Part shown: positions 43,402 to 52,390 of the stretch, piece by piece | How positions within the stretch are numbered: the first letter of the stretch is position 1 | How the letters are laid out: each line of letters starts with the position of its first letter | Origin: JAFDXJ01 sp038257845 | Lineage (GTDB): Bacteria > Bacteroidota > Bacteroidia > Chitinophagales > Chitinophagaceae | DNA: 64,000 bases | Direction: 5' to 3' | NCBI GenBank assembly: GCA_038257845.1 | Contig: JBBSQL010000012.1 | Coordinates: 1-64,000 of the forward strand | The notes under the pieces: model-generated | What the model saw: the letters and a program-made list of their open reading frames with translations, nothing else | Told to the model about the DNA's origin: nothing | Databases searched by the model: none | Program-made: the position numbers and the translations under genes

Positions 43402-44199
43402 TTAATTTTCCTCTACGTAACTACCCACAATTTCTTTATGCAACTGGCTTTGCTGGATGAATAATTTGGGAAGACTTATAAAGCCTTTGACCATTTCTTC
43501 AGTACAGGCCAATGGCAATAATTGATCAGATAAATAAATGACCGGCGTTTGCATTTTTATTAAAAGCGCCGCAGTTTCCCTTGTGATGGCATAGGCACTG
43601 GCGAAATCATGATAACCAGCCTTCTTCAAATGTGCTGAATATTTTTTTGCAAAAAGGTTATTGATTGTTTGATGGCTCCAAATTAAATGCCCCATTTTTT
43701 TCTGGAGATGATATACCTGTTGTTTGAGCATTGAAAAAAAAGTGTACCGGGTGTTTTTGAAATAATCAAAATAAAGTACGCCCCAATCCGGTGGCAATTC
43801 ATGGATTATTTTATTAAAAAGTTCTATACCTTCTTCATTGGGAATTACATCATCTTCAAGAATTAAAACCCTGGAGAAATTATTTTTCAACATATCCTCA
43901 TAAACACGCTTATGGCTGATACTGCATGCCAGGGCGCCCTGCTTTATGGCTTTTCCATACCGATGCGCAGCTTTCGCTTTAACAGGGTCATAGATGCCTT
44001 TTTCAATCAATTCATCTACAGAAAAATCTTTATAATCAGTAGCTTCAAAAAATTCGATATTCAAACCGGCCAGGTCTTTTTTTATTTTCAAATGCCTTTC
44101 TGTGGCGCGGGATAGTGTGATCACATAAATATGATCAAAAAAGTCATTGAGTGGCTGGAATATTCCTGGCTTTACCGGCATTATAAGCAAATCTATCAT
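43402..44199 (-). CDS. Glycosyltransferase family 25 (LPS sugar transferase-like)
   Basis: A 265-residue protein with the GT25 pattern: IYVITLSRATERHLKIKKDL near residue 30, ACSISHKRVYEDML near 92, and the metal/nucleotide motif RVLILEDDVIP near 113. The acceptor region near AYAITRETAALLI also fits. These enzymes add galactose or glucose to lipooligosaccharide cores. The true start may be the Met six codons later (MPVKPG). It stands alone without an LPS cluster, divergent from mqnE by 81 bp. Confidence 0.85.
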   Translation of the reverse strand: MIDLLIMPVKPGIFQPLNDFFDHIYVITLSRATERHLKIKKDLAGLNIEFFEATDYKDFSVDELIEKGIYDPVKAKAAHRYGKAIKQGALACSISHKRVYEDMLKNNFSRVLILEDDVIPNEEGIELFNKIIHELPPDWGVLYFDYFKNTRYTFFSMLKQQVYHLQKKMGHLIWSHQTINNLFAKKYSAHLKKAGYHDFASAYAITRETAALLIKMQTPVIYLSDQLLPLACTEEMVKGFISLPKLFIQQSQLHKEIVGSYVEEN

Positions 44200-44256
44200 T
44201 TGTTATAATGGCTTTGGGTTTAACGCTATTTATTTATTTTTATAGATTGGTGAATT

Positions 44257-44264
44257 TACCTTTG
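44257..44264 (+). promoter_or_regulatory. -7 element of mqnE
   Basis: TACCTTTG matches TAnnTTTG, 16 bp before the ATG at 44281. The leader would be very short. Confidence 0.5.
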
Positions 44265-44280
44265 CAATTCAATATATAAT

Positions 44281-45465
44281 ATGGACAACTCCGGAATAGA
44301 AGAGATTATTCATGCGGAAAAAAATACAGAATTACAGGAAGCTGGAAAAAAGATAATCAATGGCAAGAGATTATCATTTGATGAAGGTGCTCTGCTTTTC
44401 GAAAAAGGCAGTCTTTCTTATGTGGGCGCACTGGCAAATTGGGTTCGTGAAAAAAAGCATGGAGATATCACGTATTTCAACCGAAACTTTCATATTGAAC
44501 CAACGAATGTCTGCGTTTTCTCCTGCAGCTTTTGCTCCTATTCAAGACTCTATGCGCACCGGGATGAAGGCTGGGAATTGTCTGCTGACCAAATGTTGGA
44601 TATTGTAAAAAGCTATGATGGAAAACCGGTTACGGAAGTTCATATTGTGGGTGGTGTGCATCCAAAATTAAATCTTGAATTTTTTGCTTCATTGATGCGA
44701 AAAATTAAAGCACATCGCCCGGATTTGCATATCAAAGGCTATACTGCAGTGGAATTGGATTATATGTTTCGCAAGGCAAAAGTATCTGCGGAAGAAGGCA
44801 TGAAAATCCTCCACGAAGCTGGCCTGGATTCACTTCCGGGAGGAGGCGCAGAAATTTTTCACCCTGAAATACGCGAAAAAATTTGCGCGGATAAAGTGAA
44901 TGCGGAAGGCTGGTTGCACATCCATGAAACAGCGCATGCATTGGGAATGCATACCAATGCCACTATGCTGTATGGCCATATTGAAAATTATTTTCATCGC
45001 GTGGATCACCTGGAAAGATTGCGTAGCCTGCAGGATAAAACCGGCGGTTTCAATACATTTATTCCATTAAAATTTCGGAATAAAAATAATGACCTCAGCC
45101 ACGTGCCGGAATCAACAACTGTAGAAGATATGCGTTTGTACGCTATATCCCGTTTATACCTGGATAATTTTCCACACATCAAAGCATACTGGCCCATGCT
45201 TGGCCGTGAGAAAGCGCAGTTGAGTTTATCATTTGGAGTGAACGATATTGATGGCACAATTGATGACAGTACTAAAATCTATACTATGGCGGGAAGTGAA
45301 GAACAATCTCCCACAATGACGACTGAGCAATTGGTAACACTCATCAAACAAGTAAAACGCGTGCCTGTGGAACGGGATACTTTATATAATGTTATAAAAA
45401 ATTATGAAGCGGATGATCATCCTGTTGAAGATTTGAAAATTACGGTGGGTGAACTTTTGCCATAA
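44281..45465 (+). CDS. mqnE: Aminofutalosine synthase
   Basis: A 394-residue radical SAM enzyme of the futalosine menaquinone pathway. It joins the MqnA product, 3-[(1-carboxyvinyl)oxy]benzoate, to SAM to give aminofutalosine. The cluster motif is Cys78-x3-Cys82-x2-Cys85 in NVCVFSCSFCSYSR. TEVHIVGGVHPKLNLEFF and PGGGAEIF follow, typical of MqnE rather than MqnC. Other mqn genes are not nearby. Its presence argues that this organism uses the futalosine route. It has a -7 element at 44257 and precedes a SPOR gene. Confidence 0.94.
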   Translation: MDNSGIEEIIHAEKNTELQEAGKKIINGKRLSFDEGALLFEKGSLSYVGALANWVREKKHGDITYFNRNFHIEPTNVCVFSCSFCSYSRLYAHRDEGWELSADQMLDIVKSYDGKPVTEVHIVGGVHPKLNLEFFASLMRKIKAHRPDLHIKGYTAVELDYMFRKAKVSAEEGMKILHEAGLDSLPGGGAEIFHPEIREKICADKVNAEGWLHIHETAHALGMHTNATMLYGHIENYFHRVDHLERLRSLQDKTGGFNTFIPLKFRNKNNDLSHVPESTTVEDMRLYAISRLYLDNFPHIKAYWPMLGREKAQLSLSFGVNDIDGTIDDSTKIYTMAGSEEQSPTMTTEQLVTLIKQVKRVPVERDTLYNVIKNYEADDHPVEDLKITVGELLP

Positions 45466-45522
45466 TTTTATTAAAGAAATTACAATTAGCGTTTCACCTT
45501 AAAAAAATTTTATATTGCAGCT

Positions 45523-45963
45523 ATGAATAAATATATAAGCCGGAGCTTTTTCATTTTAATGTTTCTTTTTGCCACACATTTTGCAAAAGCCGCAATAAGA
45601 GATACAGTCATCATACATGCAGATGCGCGGGTGGATATGTTTGTAAATGAAGAGATCGCGGTGAATAAGCGCACAGCCAACATGACAAGTGGCGGCTTAT
45701 ATAAAGGTTACCGTCTCCAGGTACTCAGCACCAGAAGCAGGGAAGAAGCATTTAAATTGAAAGCATGGTTCCTTCAAAATGAACCGGGCCAGAAAGCCTA
45801 CCTGCTTTTTCAAACCCCTTATTTTAAAGTGCGTATCGGAAATTTTCTTACTAAAAGTGACGCGCTTGACTATAAAAAAGAACTCACCCGCATCTATGCT
45901 CAGCCTGTTTATGTGGTTGATGACGCAGTGGAATATACACCACCGGACGATTTTACTCAATAA
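45523..45963 (+). CDS. SPOR domain periplasmic protein
   Basis: A 146-residue protein with a signal peptide (about 1-24), a short linker and a C-terminal SPOR domain (about 68-138). The strands GYRLQVLSTRSREEAFKLKAWFLQ and YFKVRIGNFLTKSDALDYKKEL with RIYAQPVYVV are the fold's hallmarks. SPOR domains bind denuded glycan strands at division sites. It precedes an M20 amidohydrolase by 30 bp on the same strand, a common pair in Bacteroidota, but no functional tie is known. Confidence 0.88.
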   Translation: MNKYISRSFFILMFLFATHFAKAAIRDTVIIHADARVDMFVNEEIAVNKRTANMTSGGLYKGYRLQVLSTRSREEAFKLKAWFLQNEPGQKAYLLFQTPYFKVRIGNFLTKSDALDYKKELTRIYAQPVYVVDDAVEYTPPDDFTQ

Positions 45964-45993
45964 TAAAATTCACAATTAATAATTCCATCAGCT

Positions 45994-47181
45994 ATGCTTA
46001 AAAATAAAATTGCAGGACTTGCAAAAGAAAACCTGCAAACTTTTATTGAAGTGCGGCATCATTTACACGAAAACCCGGAACTCAGTTTTTGTGAAAATCA
46101 GACATCCCTTTTTATACAAAACCAACTGGATGCATTTGGCATTCCTTTTACATTGATGGCAGGAACCGGCGTTGTGGGTTTAATTGAAGGTAAAAATCCG
46201 CAAAGCCGTTGCATTGCGTTGCGGGCAGATATTGATGCGCTGCCAATTACAGAAGAAAATGAAATTTCCTATAAGTCGAAAAATGTGGGTACCATGCATG
46301 CCTGCGGTCATGATGTACATACCACTTGCCTTTTAGGCGCAGCCAAAATTTTGAATGTTTTGAAAGATGAATGGGAAGGAACTGTAAAACTCATTTTTCA
46401 ACCCGGCGAAGAAAAGCATCCGGGAGGCGCGAGTTTATTAATCAAAGATGGTGTTTTAAAAAATCCTGCACCACAGGGAATCCTCGGCCTGCATGTGCAT
46501 CCGGGTTTGGAAGTTGGAAAATTAAGTTTCCGGAAAGGCATGTCAATGGCAAGTGCGGATGAAATTTATATAACGATCAGTGGTCCCGGCGGACACGCGG
46601 CGGCGCCAAATCTTACAACGGATATTGTATTGGTGGCTGCACAAATTATTATTGCCTTGCAGCAAGTGGTGAGCAGGAATGCCAATCCATTTTCTCCGAC
46701 CGTTTTATCCATTTGTGCAATAAATGGAGGTACGGCCACAAACATTATTCCCCGCGAAATAAAACTAATGGGGACTTTCCGTGCAATGGATGAAGAATGG
46801 CGGGCAAAAGCGCATTTGCTGATCGAAAAGATTACGATTGAAATAGCCAATTCAATGGGTGCAAAAGCGGACATTAATATTTTAAAAGGGTATCCAACAG
46901 TGAAAAATGATCCTTCATTTACCGGGCAGGCATGGCAATTGGCAGAAGAATTCCAGGGAAAAGAAAATGTTTCGGAAACTGAATTGCGTATGGGTGCGGA
47001 AGATTTCGGTTTTTATTCTCAGGAAATTCCGGGTTGTTTTTTCCGGCTTGGTGTGCGCAATGAAGCGAAAGATATTATTCATAATGTACATACACCAAAA
47101 TTTAATATTGATGAAACTGCTATCGAAACGGGTATGGGTATTATGGCATGGCTGGGTGCAAATGCAAAAGTGCAATCGTAA
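45994..47181 (+). CDS. M20 family amidohydrolase/peptidase
   Basis: A 395-residue metallo-amidohydrolase of the IAA-amino acid/hippurate hydrolase group. It begins with RHHLHENPELSF and then shows ADIDALPI. The metal site has MHACGHDVHT (Cys104, His106), and FQPGEEKHPGGA follows near 135. The ligand triad closes with GAEDFGFYSQEIPG near 332. It cleaves N-acyl amino acids or peptides in the cytosol; no signal peptide is seen. The substrate is unknown. Length is normal. Confidence 0.92.
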   Translation: MLKNKIAGLAKENLQTFIEVRHHLHENPELSFCENQTSLFIQNQLDAFGIPFTLMAGTGVVGLIEGKNPQSRCIALRADIDALPITEENEISYKSKNVGTMHACGHDVHTTCLLGAAKILNVLKDEWEGTVKLIFQPGEEKHPGGASLLIKDGVLKNPAPQGILGLHVHPGLEVGKLSFRKGMSMASADEIYITISGPGGHAAAPNLTTDIVLVAAQIIIALQQVVSRNANPFSPTVLSICAINGGTATNIIPREIKLMGTFRAMDEEWRAKAHLLIEKITIEIANSMGAKADINILKGYPTVKNDPSFTGQAWQLAEEFQGKENVSETELRMGAEDFGFYSQEIPGCFFRLGVRNEAKDIIHNVHTPKFNIDETAIETGMGIMAWLGANAKVQS

Positions 47182-47310
47182 AATCATGCAGGCATTTTTT
47201 TAGTTTTTTAAAAAAATGGTTGTTTGGCGTTGCCGGAAATATTTTATATAATTTTTTCTCTTCTGTTTTAGGGTTATGAATAACAATTACCTTCATAAAA
47301 AAAAGGCATA

Positions 47311-48054
47311 ATGATTGGACGATTTTTGAATCATTTGGGGAAATATTTACTGATGATCAAGGGCATGTTTACACGCCCTGAAAATGGAAAATTATATTGG
47401 AAGGAATTCATGCACCAATGCAGCGAAATAGGTATTGGCTCCTTACCAATCGTTGTGATTATATCTGTTTTCCTGGGAGCGGTTACAACGGTTCAGACTG
47501 CTTATCAGCTTGTATCACCACTGGTTCCACGTTCTACCATTTCCATGATCGTCCGGGACACCATTATGCTGGAACTTTCACCAACCGTAGTTTGTATTGT
47601 TTTAGCTGGTGTCATTGGCAGTAAGATCGCCAGTGAACTTGGAAATATGCGTGTTAGCGAACAAATTGATGCGCTGGAAATAATGGGCATCAATACAAAA
47701 AGTTATCTTATTGCACCAAAAATTTTGGGTGCCTTAATTGTAATTCCTGCACTGATTGTTTTATCCATGTTCCTGGCTATTATGGGAGGCCGCATTGCTG
47801 GTGCAGCAACCGGAATATTAGCCCCGGATATTTTTGATATTGGTTTAAGACAAAGTTTCCGGCCATTCAATGTCACTTTTGCTTTGATGAAAGCCTATAC
47901 TTTTGGTTTCCTGATAAGCAGTATTTCAGCATATTTCGGCTACTATGTGAAAGGCGGCGCGCTGGAAATTGGTCGCGCCAGTACAACTTCTGTAGTGGTA
48001 AGTTGTATTATGATATTGATTGCAGATTATGTACTTGCTGCCATTTTCCTGTAA
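47311..48054 (+). CDS. mlaE: MlaE family lipid ABC transporter permease
   Basis: A 247-residue membrane protein with five or six helices and the MlaE family pattern: SLPIVVIISVFLGAVTTVQTAYQL near 50, LSPTVVCIVLAGVIGSKIASELGNMRVSEQIDALEIMGI near 92-130 (coupling helix) and YYVKGGALEIGRAST near 211. MlaE is the membrane part of a retrograde phospholipid transporter, working with the MlaF ATPase and MCE-protein MlaD. Neither follows here; the next gene is the frameshifted transglutaminase-like gene. The partners must be encoded elsewhere or be lost. Confidence 0.92.
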   Translation: MIGRFLNHLGKYLLMIKGMFTRPENGKLYWKEFMHQCSEIGIGSLPIVVIISVFLGAVTTVQTAYQLVSPLVPRSTISMIVRDTIMLELSPTVVCIVLAGVIGSKIASELGNMRVSEQIDALEIMGINTKSYLIAPKILGALIVIPALIVLSMFLAIMGGRIAGAATGILAPDIFDIGLRQSFRPFNVTFALMKAYTFGFLISSISAYFGYYVKGGALEIGRASTTSVVVSCIMILIADYVLAAIFL

Positions 48055-48088
48055 AAATTATTTTGGATAAATTTATTTTAAAAGTAAA

Positions 48089-49341
48089 ATGAAACGGAAA
48101 AGGCTCATTTATATTTTAATATTCATTTCATTGATCCTTTTGAATGGTTATATCCTCAAACACCGAAATGAAGGATATAAATATTATCCTTTAAAACTTA
48201 TAGCGGAATCTACCAGGCAGATTCTTCTTTTTTCATAAAAAATATTTTTTTTACAAATGATTCAGTGCAGTTCACTTTTTCCCAAAAACTTCCTGCTGAT
48301 CAATATTTATTGGAAAATAAAAAAGTACAAGTAACTGGTCATGCAATCACTTTTCCCTTACAAAAAAGTTTTCATGCGTATACATTAATGGCGGCAGATG
48401 GGCGGTCAAAAAATATTATTTTCCACATAGATCATACTGAAAATTCACCGCATAATTTCACCAACGAATTTTTATACAGCAATATTCCCGGTCATGGTAT
48501 TTCTACTACACCATTACATATTTGGGAAAAAGGTTTCCATCAATATTCAAAAGATGAAGTGATAGGACCCAGGGAACTATTAAAAGCAAAAACTAAAATA
48601 TCACAGGCATTAACTGACTCCGCCAGGTTTATGGAAATTGCATCTTTTATTTCCGGCATTCATTCAGATTCATCCGGTACTGGTATTCAAACAATGAATA
48701 CATTTTCGCCTTACAATCAAATTGTAAAATCGATGAAAGGCAATGTGTTATTGGATTGTGGCAATTTTTCCCAAATGCTTGCTTTTTTATGTGACATTGA
48801 AAATTTGCCCAATAGGAGAATTACCTATCGCGGCCCTGATGGCAACTGGCGTTTTAGTGTGCATTATATGAATGAAATTTATTTGCGCGAAAAACAAACC
48901 TGGATTTTGGCAGATGCATTGAATAATATGTATTGGCCGCATGATTCCTTACATGTTTATAATGCGGTGGATATAAAAAAGATATTTGAAGTAAATGGTT
49001 TAGCAGGTAAAAAAGTTTTCACTTTTCAAAACGATTCTTTGTTGGTTAAAGATTATGCAGAACTTTCTTACTGGCACGAATATTATAATGCTTCCAATGC
49101 AAGTATTGCTTTTTTGTACCCGGGAAGAGAAATGAAAAATAATACATTCAATGAGCACTTACATTTTTATACTTTTATTCATCATGAAGTTTGGTATAAT
49201 GATAATAAACAAAATAACTGGCCGCTTATTATTTTTAAGATGGTTTCATTTTATGCTTTGATCATTTTAATAATTGGATGGATTTTTTCCGAATCCAAAT
49301 ATATGGTTCTGCGTAATAAATTAAATTCATATCGCAGGTAA
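48089..49341 (+). CDS. Transglutaminase-like membrane protein with apparent -1 frameshift
   Basis: The first frame (ATG at 48089) encodes a signal-anchor (about residues 5-21) and stops at 48238 after 49 residues. Another frame, open from 48181 and holding the main ORF from 48265, encodes the rest. It has a transglutaminase-like core with Cys in LLDCGNFSQML, His in FSVHYMNEIY and Asp in ILADALNNMY, and one C-terminal membrane helix. The two frames join by a -1 shift at T_TTA_AAA (48190-48196), whose zero-frame codons are TTA AAA. That gives one continuous protein (LKTYSGIYQADSSFFIKN). It could be a programmed frameshift, a 1-base deletion in an A-run, or an assembly error. Substrate and role are unknown. 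Confidence 0.6.
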
Positions 49342-49402
49342 ATTAAAAGATTTGTAATATTGTTATTCTGAGAATTATTTTCCTATAATAAAAAAAGATA
49401 TT

Positions 49403-50962
49403 ATGCCGATAAGAATGGTGGATGATCCGAATGATCAATATGATAATTCCAATGAGCCTACACCAGGGGGAGGAAGAGGTGGCGGTGGCGGTAATATTTT
49501 ATTCCAGTTGCTTCCCATGCTCATTCGCAATCCTATTATGCTGGTGATTGTTCTGATCGCAGGCGGATTCTTTTATTTCAAAGGTGGTTGTACTGGTGGA
49601 ACATCCGGGCAATCCTCCAACAGCCTTACTATGGGCGGAATTTTAGATCCCAAAATGTTTGATAAAGCGCCTGTTTACGAAGGTTTGGATGAATCAAAAA
49701 ATAATTTACCCGAAGCCGTATCGCTTTTAAAATTTGCACCACAAAGGCAAAACCAGGGCTCACAGGGGAGTTGTGTTGCCTGGAGCAGCGCTTATGGGGC
49801 GAGAAGTATTTTACAATCAGTTTCTACTGCAAATGATCCTAACCAGGTAGCTTTCAGTCCATCTTTTTTATATAATCAAATCGGCCTGGATGGTTGCCAG
49901 GGAAGTTATATTATTCGGGCTATGGAAAGTATGACAAAAGTTGGTTCTGTGCCATACCAGGCATTTCCGTATGATGAACATGATTGCAGCAGGCAACCCG
50001 GAAATAATTTAAAAATGGACGCGGCTCAATATAAAATGCTTGGATTTACTCGGCTAACGAATGGGGATAATGTAAATGATATTGACTTACATGCAATTAA
50101 AGAACACCTCGCCAAAGACGTTCCAGTTGTTATTGGAATGATGGCCGGCGGAAGTTTTATGCAACCGATGATGGGCCAGGATGTATGGCATCCAACATCG
50201 GATGATTATACCATGATGGGTTTTGGAGGACATGCAGTTTGTGTGATCGGTTATGACGACCGCAAAGAAGGCGGCGCCTTCCAGATCATGAATAGCTGGG
50301 GACCGGAATGGGGGAAAAATGGCGTTGCCTGGATGTTGTATAAAGATTTCAAACGCTTTGTACGCGAAGCTTATGGCCTGGATCCAATGCCTAAAGAAGG
50401 TGCGGCTGCAACCACTACGCTCGATTGTTCCATTGGCCTGGTGGATAATAAAACCAAACAGTACATTCCACTACAATTAAAAAATGATAATGTTTTTCAA
50501 TCTGCAAAAATGATTGCTAAAGGCACGCAATTTAAAATGGAAGTAAAAAATAATACCGCTTGTTATGTCTATGTTTTAGGAATGGAAACAGATGGAAGCA
50601 GCTATATTTTATTTCCGTATCCAACAAAAAATGATCCCACGAAAACGAAGTTTTCACCCTATTGCGGCATTACCGGTTATCGTTTATTTCCGCGCGGTAT
50701 GAGCATGATGGCGGATGATATAGGTAATAAAGATTTAATGGCCGTGATAGTAAGTAAAGATTCATTAAATGTTTTTTCATTGAACCAGGCTGTAAACAAT
50801 AATCGCAGTGCAGGTTTTGCACAATCTGTGAATAGTGCTGTAAAAAATGAAACGATCAGTGGTGTTCGATTTGTGAGTACTGCATCCGGAACTATTTCAT
50901 TTACTACAAATACCGGTACAAATAAAACGGTGGCATCTATAGTTGAAATAAATAAACAATAA
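49403..50962 (+). CDS. Papain-like (C1) cysteine peptidase with C-terminal DUF4384-like domain
   Basis: A 519-residue protein. A Gly-rich cytosolic-looking N-terminus precedes one membrane helix (about 42-58). The protease domain has QGSQGSCVAWSSAYG with nucleophile Cys124 and oxyanion Gln118, general base His277 in GGHAVCVIGYD and Asn297 in IMNSWGPEWG. The C-terminal third (about 350-519) resembles the DUF4384 domain: KMIAKGTQFKMEV and YILFPYPTKND. It is probably anchored in the inner membrane with the enzyme outside. Target unknown. A thioredoxin-like gene follows after 16 bp. Confidence 0.8.
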   Translation: MPIRMVDDPNDQYDNSNEPTPGGGRGGGGGNILFQLLPMLIRNPIMLVIVLIAGGFFYFKGGCTGGTSGQSSNSLTMGGILDPKMFDKAPVYEGLDESKNNLPEAVSLLKFAPQRQNQGSQGSCVAWSSAYGARSILQSVSTANDPNQVAFSPSFLYNQIGLDGCQGSYIIRAMESMTKVGSVPYQAFPYDEHDCSRQPGNNLKMDAAQYKMLGFTRLTNGDNVNDIDLHAIKEHLAKDVPVVIGMMAGGSFMQPMMGQDVWHPTSDDYTMMGFGGHAVCVIGYDDRKEGGAFQIMNSWGPEWGKNGVAWMLYKDFKRFVREAYGLDPMPKEGAAATTTLDCSIGLVDNKTKQYIPLQLKNDNVFQSAKMIAKGTQFKMEVKNNTACYVYVLGMETDGSSYILFPYPTKNDPTKTKFSPYCGITGYRLFPRGMSMMADDIGNKDLMAVIVSKDSLNVFSLNQAVNNNRSAGFAQSVNSAVKNETISGVRFVSTASGTISFTTNTGTNKTVASIVEINKQ

Positions 50963-50978
50963 TCAAATACAAATTTTC

Positions 50979-51476
50979 ATGAAAAAACCCCTGGCAATTT
51001 TATTGATAACAGCATTTTCAATTTTGCAAAACACTGCAAAAGCGCAAACTGATAGCATACACATTTATAATCCCACGGAAAATGCTCAGGAAGGAATTAA
51101 TAATGCAGTTGCAACAGCAAAACAACAAAACAAACATGTGCTGATACAAGCGGGCGGTAACTGGTGTATCTGGTGTTTACGCTTTAATAAATTTACCAAA
51201 AATGATGTGCATATAGATTCCTTATTGAAAGCGGATTATATTATTTATCATTTGAATTACAGCAAAGAAAATTTGAATAAACTCGTATTTGAAAAATATG
51301 GTTTTGCGCAACGTTTTGGTTTTCCTGTTTTCATTATTCTTGATGGTGATGGAAAATTATTACATATTCAAAATTCAGTTTACCTCGAACAGGGAAATGG
51401 TTATAGTGAAGAGAAAGTATTGGATTTTTTAAATAGCTGGACACGGGCAGCTATTGATCCAAAAAATTATCAGTAA
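50979..51476 (+). CDS. Periplasmic thioredoxin-like protein
   Basis: A 165-residue protein with signal peptide MKKPLAILLITAFSILQNTAKA and a thioredoxin fold. The redox motif is Cys63-Ile-Trp-Cys66 in GGNWCIWCLRFNKF, and the cis-Pro strand is seen as RFGFPVFIILDGDGKLL. It should handle disulfides in the periplasm. Its place directly after the cysteine peptidase gene suggests, but does not prove, that it keeps the peptidase thiol reduced. The DUF4442 gene starts one base after its stop. Confidence 0.87.
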   Translation: MKKPLAILLITAFSILQNTAKAQTDSIHIYNPTENAQEGINNAVATAKQQNKHVLIQAGGNWCIWCLRFNKFTKNDVHIDSLLKADYIIYHLNYSKENLNKLVFEKYGFAQRFGFPVFIILDGDGKLLHIQNSVYLEQGNGYSEEKVLDFLNSWTRAAIDPKNYQ

Positions 51477-51477
51477 G

Positions 51478-51972
51478 ATGGAAGAAGAAAATCCATCTTT
51501 TGTCGCATATAAAAAACTACTATTTCATCCGCTAAAATACAGGCTGTTCCTGCTTTCCAGGCTGCCACTGGTTTTCTTTACGGGCATCCGGATCCGTGAA
51601 ATCAATACGACTCATTCTATCGTTTCTGTAAAATACAAATGGCTGAATCAAAATCCTTTTCATTCCTTATATTTTGCCGTATTGGCGATGGCTGCTGAGT
51701 TGAGTACCGGCGCATTGTGCATGGGTTTTATCTATAAAAGAAAACCTGCAGTAAGTATGCTGGTTGTAAATTTTAAAGCGGAGTTTTTTAAAAAAGCAAT
51801 CGGCACAATTTTATTTAAATGTGAGGATGGAGAACTGATCCATCAAACTATTGAAAATGCAATTGCTTCAGGTGAAGGTCAAAGTATAGAATGTGTCTCT
51901 ACCGGCTACAATGAAAAAAATGAAGTAGTTGCCGTTTTTAAAATAACCTGGAGTTTTAAGGCGAAGAAATAA
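51478..51972 (+). CDS. DUF4442 hotdog-fold protein (thioesterase-like)
   Basis: The ATG at 51478, directly after the stop of the thioredoxin gene, gives 164 residues. The fold signature is the hotdog helix and sheet: YKWLNQNPFHSLYFAVLAMAAELSTGALCMG near residues 50-85, and SMLVVNFKAEFFKKAIGTILFKC after it. DUF4442 proteins are relatives of acyl-CoA thioesterases, but their substrates are mostly unknown. It shares an operon with the peptidase and thioredoxin genes. The cysteine-bearing helix is not the known catalytic set, so activity is open. Confidence 0.8.
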   Translation: MEEENPSFVAYKKLLFHPLKYRLFLLSRLPLVFFTGIRIREINTTHSIVSVKYKWLNQNPFHSLYFAVLAMAAELSTGALCMGFIYKRKPAVSMLVVNFKAEFFKKAIGTILFKCEDGELIHQTIENAIASGEGQSIECVSTGYNEKNEVVAVFKITWSFKAKK

Positions 51973-51985
51973 TTTTAAATCAGGC

Positions 51986-52012
51986 ATAAAAAAAACCGGC
52001 ATGAGCCGGTTT
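51986..52012 (-). terminator. Terminator of tRNA-Glu
   Basis: AAACCGGC, an ATGA loop and GCCGGTTT form an 8-bp stem; on the minus strand it is followed by T-run. It may also stop the convergent DUF4442 operon. Confidence 0.85.
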
Positions 52013-52013
52013 G

Positions 52014-52085
52014 TAGAGCGTACGGGAATCGAACCCGTGATTCCTCCGTGAAAGGGAGGTGTCTTAACCCCTTGACCAACGCTCC
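52014..52085 (-). tRNA. tRNA-Glu (anticodon TTC)
   Basis: A 72-nt cloverleaf on the minus strand: acceptor GGAGCGT with ACGCTCT (one G-U at the first pair), anticodon stem CCTCC/GGAGG with loop CTTTCAC and T-arm CACGGG TTCGATT CCCGT. The discriminator is A. Confidence 0.94.
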
Positions 52086-52122
52086 AAATTTTTTTAAGAA
52101 ATTTATTTTCTTTTGGGGAGCG

Positions 52123-52153
52123 CAAAAATAGCGGTGAAAACAGTTATCGCAAA
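52123..52153 (-). promoter_or_regulatory. Promoter of tRNA-Glu
   Basis: Minus strand: TTTG (52153-52150), 19 bp, TATTTTTG (52130-52123). The tRNA starts 37 bp downstream. The rest of the stretch 52154-52350 shows no recognisable element. Confidence 0.8.
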
Positions 52154-52350
52154 ATTTTTTATCTGTTACTCCTCTTTAAAAATTTAAATACATAGCATTT
52201 ATGCAAAAGTTCTAAATTTTTTGATACTTGAATGGTCATTTATTTAGATTTTATTAAACAGGTTTTCATATAAAGGATTAATAAAATACGAAATAACTTT
52301 TTATACCATTTTCTTTCATGCTTTTCCTTCCTTATGTCCTTGAAAATCCA

Positions 52351-52358
52351 TAATTTTG
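52351..52358 (+). promoter_or_regulatory. -7 element of the gap gene
   Basis: TAATTTTG matches TAnnTTTG and lies 32 bp before the gap ATG. No TTTG at the ideal -33 distance was found. Confidence 0.5.
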
Positions 52359-52390
52359 CAACTTCTTAAAACAAATTAAATAGTACAAAT

